64,000 nucleotides of DNA. Origin: Tolypeutes matacus. Taxonomy: Eukaryota > Chordata > Mammalia > Cingulata > Chlamyphoridae. The DNA lies in contig JAKSZT010033425.1 in NCBI GenBank assembly GCA_026826555.1, forward strand, positions 1,279-65,278, in the 5' to 3' direction. The notes under the pieces are model-generated. The model ran no database searches and was not told the origin of the DNA. It saw only the letters and a program-made list of their open reading frames with translations. Shown here piece after piece: positions 59,201-64,000 of the stretch; the first letter of the stretch is position 1, and each line of letters opens with the position of its first letter. A program made the position numbers and the translations under genes.

Positions 59201-60224
59201 GAGGACATGAAAATATTTTTGCCTATTAAGAAAGGTAATAAAAAATAAACAAATAAAAACAAAGAACTATGTCTTCTAGAAAGCTATACAAAGTATGGTT
59301 TTCCTGTTTTACAATAAGGAAATATTTATGACTCATACCAATGGTTAATCATATGGTAAACACAAATGGAATTGTACTTAATTAGAATTGTGAATTTCTG
59401 TTCATTGACTGACACCATTGATAGGGATAAAAATGAAGCCATAAGAACTATCATAATATTAGAATTGCAGCTGTAGTCCTGTTTTAATTATTGCCTCAAT
59501 GTCATTTTATATATTCCAATATACTAATATTTCTTGATCTAAAAGTTTGTGCTCATGCACAGATTCTATTTCTGTCTTCTTCTCTCATTATCTAGAGTCA
59601 ATTATATATATAAATTACTTCTGGGCATTGTGTATTATAGCTGCCAAGGACAGTGCTCTCATGGATTTTCCCTAAGGCCATTTGGAACTGAATATAGAGG
59701 CACTTTTTATGAAACAGAATTATTTCTACCTGAAAATCAGTATTTCAAATAAATCTGCCCAATTTTGCTTGCCTGTAACCTGAAACAGATTGGACATTTC
59801 CAGAAATCCTGACGTGCTTATCTGGCATAAGAAGACAAAATTATCTTGTAAGTATTTTTATTAATTTCTTTTTTTCCTACACCTTTACTTCATTCAATGA
59901 ATTATCCATACTTGTTTCCTTCACCTGTTCTCTTATTTGTTGAGAAACACTGCTGATAGGAATAAAATAGAAAATATAGATATGTAAGGTATTCAAATAA
60001 TGAGACCAATGTCTTCTTTTTAATTTATTGTATTAAAATATTTCATTCCAGGCTAGAGATAAGGAAATGTTCTCAATTAAAATAAATCTTTCAATATTTT
60101 TATGCTGATTTATATTGTCATTTTATTTGGAAAAAACAAAAAGTAATGGTAAATGAAACATGATATGTTTTTCTTTTCGTTTTTCATTTGTTTGGAATTA
60201 TTAGTCTGATTAGCCTTTTTTATT
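59201..60224. other. AT-rich spacer, nothing recognised
   Basis: No gene or named repeat recognised. 59549-59752 (plus) is open but unlike any family I know. Confidence 0.5.
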
Positions 60225-60337
60225 TTTCCTTTTATTCTTTTTTTATTGTGTGTAAAAATCAAATTTTTCACAATACAAACCAATATTTGTAAAATGATTT
60301 ATAAATATATATGCATGTATGTGCATTTCCTTACATA

Positions 60338-60362
60338 AATGTTTATATATATATATATATTT
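60338..60362. repeat. (TA)n run between modules B and C of LINE-1
   Basis: Same position in the element as the run at 21345-21372. Confidence 0.85.
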
Positions 60363-63300
60363 TAAAAGATGCTTACATTACATAAATGTTACACAAAAAT
60401 TACAGGGATTCCCATGTTCCCCTCCTCCCACACCTCCCATAACATCCCACATAAACATCTTTCATTAGTGTGACACATCACCTGCAATGGATATACACAT
60501 CCTGGGGCTTTGCCACTAAGCATGGACCATAGTTCACATTGTAGACCACAATCTCTCCCACACAGTTCTGCATGGTATATGCTGATGTAAAATGGCCTAT
60601 ATCTGTCATTGTAATGTCACTCAAGATAATTCCCAAGTCCTGATAAAGCCCCTGTATTACAACTGCTTTTCCCTTCCCTGCCCTGAAAGCATCTAGTGGC
60701 CACTGGCTCTACCTCACTGTTATAATTTCTTCCATTGCTTGAATCACAATGTGTCTACAAATGAATACCATTAAGTCCACTCTAGTCCATAGCTCCTTCC
60801 CCAGTCCTGAGGAGTCTGGGATGGTGATGTCGACTCCACCCCCAAGTGAGAGAGGGCTTATATCCCATGGATACGGTGGATGGGATTATCCTTCCTGTAG
60901 CTGCAGGCTCTCTCCATTCCCTGGGATGGCCATTGTCCATTATCTTCTCCTCACCAGGTGACTTGGGCAAGTCCATTTAGCTATAGAGTAGGAGTTGCCA
61001 CTCCACCTAAATTCCCGGCACAGCTGGCACATGGGCAAGCCAGAGGCTCCAGTCTCTAGAAGTACACCTACAAACTCCAGCATCATATATAGGTGTGAAT
61101 AGAAGGGACCGATGGACCACTGATTAGGCATCAATCTCTGGAGCTATCCCCCCTATATAGGACCTGGGTGTCTCCGGAGCCTTCAGAAGCACCTTTGTGT
61201 GGGGTGATATCCACTTTGGTCATCTGTGAGATCCTACTGAGTTTTGCATAAGTGTTACCTCTGGGATGACCACCCAACTCTATTTGAAGTTTCTTAGCCA
61301 CATGAACTCATTTGTCTTTACATTTTCCCCCTTTTATTCAAGGTCTTTTTCAGTCATATTGCCAATTGGCACTTGGTAGTAATCCCTCGTTACCAGGGAG
61401 GCTCATCCCCGGGAGCCATGTCCCATACTGGGGGGAAGGTAATGTATTCATATACTGAGTTTGGTTTAAAGAGAGGCCACATTTGAGCAACAAGGAGGTT
61501 TTCAGGTGGCAACCCTTAGGCACCCCATAACAGTAGGCTAAGTTTCAATTACAAGAGGAAAGACTCCTAAGGCTAGTCATCAATAACAAGAAACCATCAG
61601 TGGACCTTCCTCTTTTGTCAGACACTGACCCTGCACTCGGGGAACTGTTGCTGCTCCCTTGGAGAATGTGGCAGAGCTCTCCAGGATGGGAATTCAGTAT
61701 TCCCTCATTTATTGAGTGATTGTCCACCCACTGTGACCATGCCCCACTACTTGATCATTTGAGCAATTTTATATATCTTTCACGTATATTCAGAAGAATT
61801 TCCTCCCATGAATCCCCCATCCCAGACACCCCCCACCAATGATCCTCTGCAGCCACCATTGTAACCCTTCTATGACCTAAACCTTCCTTGGAGATGAAGC
61901 ACATATAATAACCAAATACAAGTAATAAGAAAATGAAATAATAATGATAAGCTTAAATGTAAGAGATAAAATACATGGAATCTCAGAAGAAAACCTAAAA
62001 ATAAAATGTAGTTAATGGATTGGGACATTCAAAAAATGGGAAAAAAACAAAAATTTTGTTTTAAAATTATTTTTTTTCCTTTTATCACTGCATTATCAGG
62101 TGTTCAGTCTGTACCATGGCACCTTCCCCCTCTCATTCCCCAGTGTCTCCCAAATTTTCATTTAATTTTCAAAGAAGTTTTAGGTCACAGCAAATTCACA
62201 CACAGAATACTAGAGACTCTCATATACCCAACCTCCTTCCCCTTTCCTCACCCCATAGTAAAACCTTTTTTTTGTGTGTGCATGGTAGCATTGTTATAAC
62301 TGTTATACAGATAGTGAAATATAGATACTAAACATTGTCAATTTTTGCATGTGCTTTTTAGCCATTTGTATTTCTTCCTTGGAGAAGTGTCTTTTTGGGT
62401 CACTTGCCCATTTTTAAATGGGTTATTTGTGTTTTTATTTTTGAGGTGTAAGATTTCTTTATATATGTAGGATATTAGGCTCCTATCAGATATATGGTTG
62501 GCAAATATTTTCTCCACTTGGGTAGGCTGCCTTTTTATTTTCTTAATAAAATCCTTTGAGGTGCAGAAGTTTTTAATTTTGAGGAGATCCCATTTATCTA
62601 TTTTTTTCTCTTGCTGCTTGTGCTTTGGCTGTGAAGTTCATGAAACCATTTCCTATTAAAGGGTCCAGTAGATGTTTCCCTATATTATCTTCCAAGGTCT
62701 TTATGGTTTTGGCTCTCATATTTAGATCTTTGATCCATATTGAGTTGATTTTTGTACAAGGTGTGAGATGGTATTCTTCTCTCATTCTTTGGGATATGGA
62801 TATCCATTTCTCCAAGAACCACTTGTTAAAGAGGCCATTCTCTCCCAACTGAGTGGGCTTGGTGGCCTTGTCGAATAAGAGATGACTGTATATGCGAAGA
62901 TCTATATCAGAACTCTCAATTCGGTTCCATTGGTCAGTAGGTCTATCCTTGTGTCAATATTATGCAGTTTTGATAACTGTAGCTTTGTAGTATGTTTTAA
63001 AGTCAGGTAATGTGATACCTCTAAATTCATTTTTCTTTTTCAATTTGTCTTTGGCTATTTTGTAGTTAGTTTTACAAGTTCTTTAAAAAATACTGTGTTG
63101 ATTTTTATTGGGATTGCATTAAATCTGTAGATTAGTTTGGGTAGGATAGACATCTTGATGATGTTTAGTCTCCCTATCCATGAACAGGGAATATTCTTCC
63201 ATTTATTTAAGTTTTCTTTGATTTCCTTTAACAGTATTGTGTAGTTTTCTGTATATAAGTCCTTTACATCTTTAGTTAAATTTATTCCTAGGTATTTGAT

Positions 63301-63563
63301 TCTTTTAGTTACTATTGTAACTGGTATTTTTTTTTTATTTGCTCCTCATATTGCTCCTTATTGGTGTACAGAAATGCTACTGATTTTTGAGCATTGATTT
63401 TATAGCCCATAACTTTACTGAACTCCTTTATAAGTTCTAGAAGCTTTGTTGTAGATTTCTCAGTATTTTCTACATATGGGATCATGTCACCTGCAAATAA
63501 TGAAATTTTTATTTCTTCTTTTCCAATCTGGATGCATTTTATATCTTTGCCTTGCCTCAGTGC

Positions 63564-63989
63564 TCAAGCAAGTACTTCTAAGACAATGTTAAATAGGAGT
63601 GGTGATAGTGGGCATCCTTGCCTTCTTCCCGATCTCAGAGGGAAGGCTTTTAGGATTTCACCATTGAAGATGATGCTAGCTTTGGGTTTTTCATATATAC
63701 CCTTTATCATATTCAGAAAGTTTCCTTCTATTCTTATCTTTTGCAGTGCTTTTATCAGGAAACAGTGTTGTATTTTGCCTAATGATTTTTCTGCATCTTT
63801 AGAGATGATCATATGATTTTTTTCTTTCAATCTATTTATGTGGTGTATTACATTGATTGATTTTCTTATATTGAACCATCCTTGCATATCTGGGATGAGA
63901 CCCACTTGGTCATGGCGTATAATCCTTTTGATATGTTGTTGAATACAATTAGCAAGTATTTTGTTGAGGATTTTATCATCTATGTTCAT
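63564..63989 (-). pseudogene. LINE-1 ORF2 reverse-transcriptase segment, open for 141 codons
   Basis: Contains [20 protein letters not shown] early, then a [12 protein letters not shown] motif (here [11 protein letters not shown]), the D-A-E-K region of the palm, and [19 protein letters not shown] near its end. These are the consecutive reverse-transcriptase fingers and palm motifs of LINE-1 ORF2. The catalytic F-A-D-D box would come after this frame. In the D-A-E-K-A-F-D-K motif the second half reads SLGK, so conserved residues are lost. The downstream frame 62848-62594 has FNKWFLEKW and a WIKDLNMR segment. Confidence 0.82.
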
Positions 63990-64000
63990 TAGAGAAATTA

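Larger units (their letters stand above)
60225..64000 (-). mobile_element. LINE-1, reverse orientation, with internal deletion; runs off the window
   Basis: On the minus strand: A-rich tail and module C (60225-60365), TA run, module B (about 60370-61990), the last 320 bases of module A (about 62020-62335), then ORF2 from about 62340 to the window end. Compared with the copy at 1-3762, the ORF2 C-terminus and the first 750 bases of module A are absent: the sequence jumps from the codons around TATAAAGCACATG to the middle of module A. This is an internal deletion of about 1.3 kb. The rest follows the left-end copy closely. Confidence 0.8.

Overview
This is vertebrate nuclear DNA, almost certainly from a placental mammal of the order Xenarthra and probably an armadillo. 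The best lineage marker is a short tRNA-derived SINE, present in four copies. It has a tRNA-like head with A and B boxes, a fixed body and an (AAAT)n tail, and resembles the armadillo DAS-type SINEs. LINE-1 remnants of several ages, MIR-like elements, an ERV-L integrase fragment, low gene density and AT-rich spacers all fit. There is no operon structure, CRISPR array or other prokaryotic feature.

I see no intact protein-coding gene. The only securely gene-derived sequences are two broken olfactory-receptor genes that resemble the OR14 family, one on the minus strand (35516-36485) and one on the plus strand (46210-47105). The window is therefore probably the edge of a decayed OR cluster. A CpG island at about 14380-15360 carries CCAAT and GC boxes and is a possible promoter with no recognisable gene attached. 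Beside it is a polyadenylated retrocopy-like segment of unidentified origin (15384-16510, minus), broken by a SINE. Two more orphan minus-strand reading frames look protein-like (22253-22507 and 48721-48975) but I cannot name them.

Layout: 1-9780, two LINE-1 copies tail-to-tail, the second carrying two SINEs. 9780-13150, a purine-rich tract, unassigned sequence and two dispersed-repeat copies. 14380-16510, CpG island and retrocopy. 16510-20740, AT-rich spacer with one SINE. 20745-24800, nested old and younger LINE-1 pieces, a dispersed repeat and a MIR. 24800-28500, spacer with a small GC-rich patch. 28500-34375, a patchwork of LINE-1 pieces and dispersed repeats. 35516-36485, OR pseudogene. 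38979-42148, a truncated LINE-1 with a 17-bp target duplication and a 400-base assembly gap. 46210-47105, second OR pseudogene. 47430-50476, MIR, LINE-1 ends, ERV-L fragment and dispersed repeat. 50490-58450, long minus-strand LINE-1 bodies separated by a degenerate tandem repeat. 60225-64000, another minus-strand LINE-1.

The most unusual structure is the 3' end of the younger LINE-1 lineage. Its 3' untranslated region is about 2.8 kb long and consists of two modules, A and B, whose own 3' ends are homologous to each other. Some copies carry a further 3'-terminal module, C. All identifications come from reading the sequence and from recalled family features; no database search was done, and repeat boundaries are approximate to tens of bases unless a target-site duplication is given.
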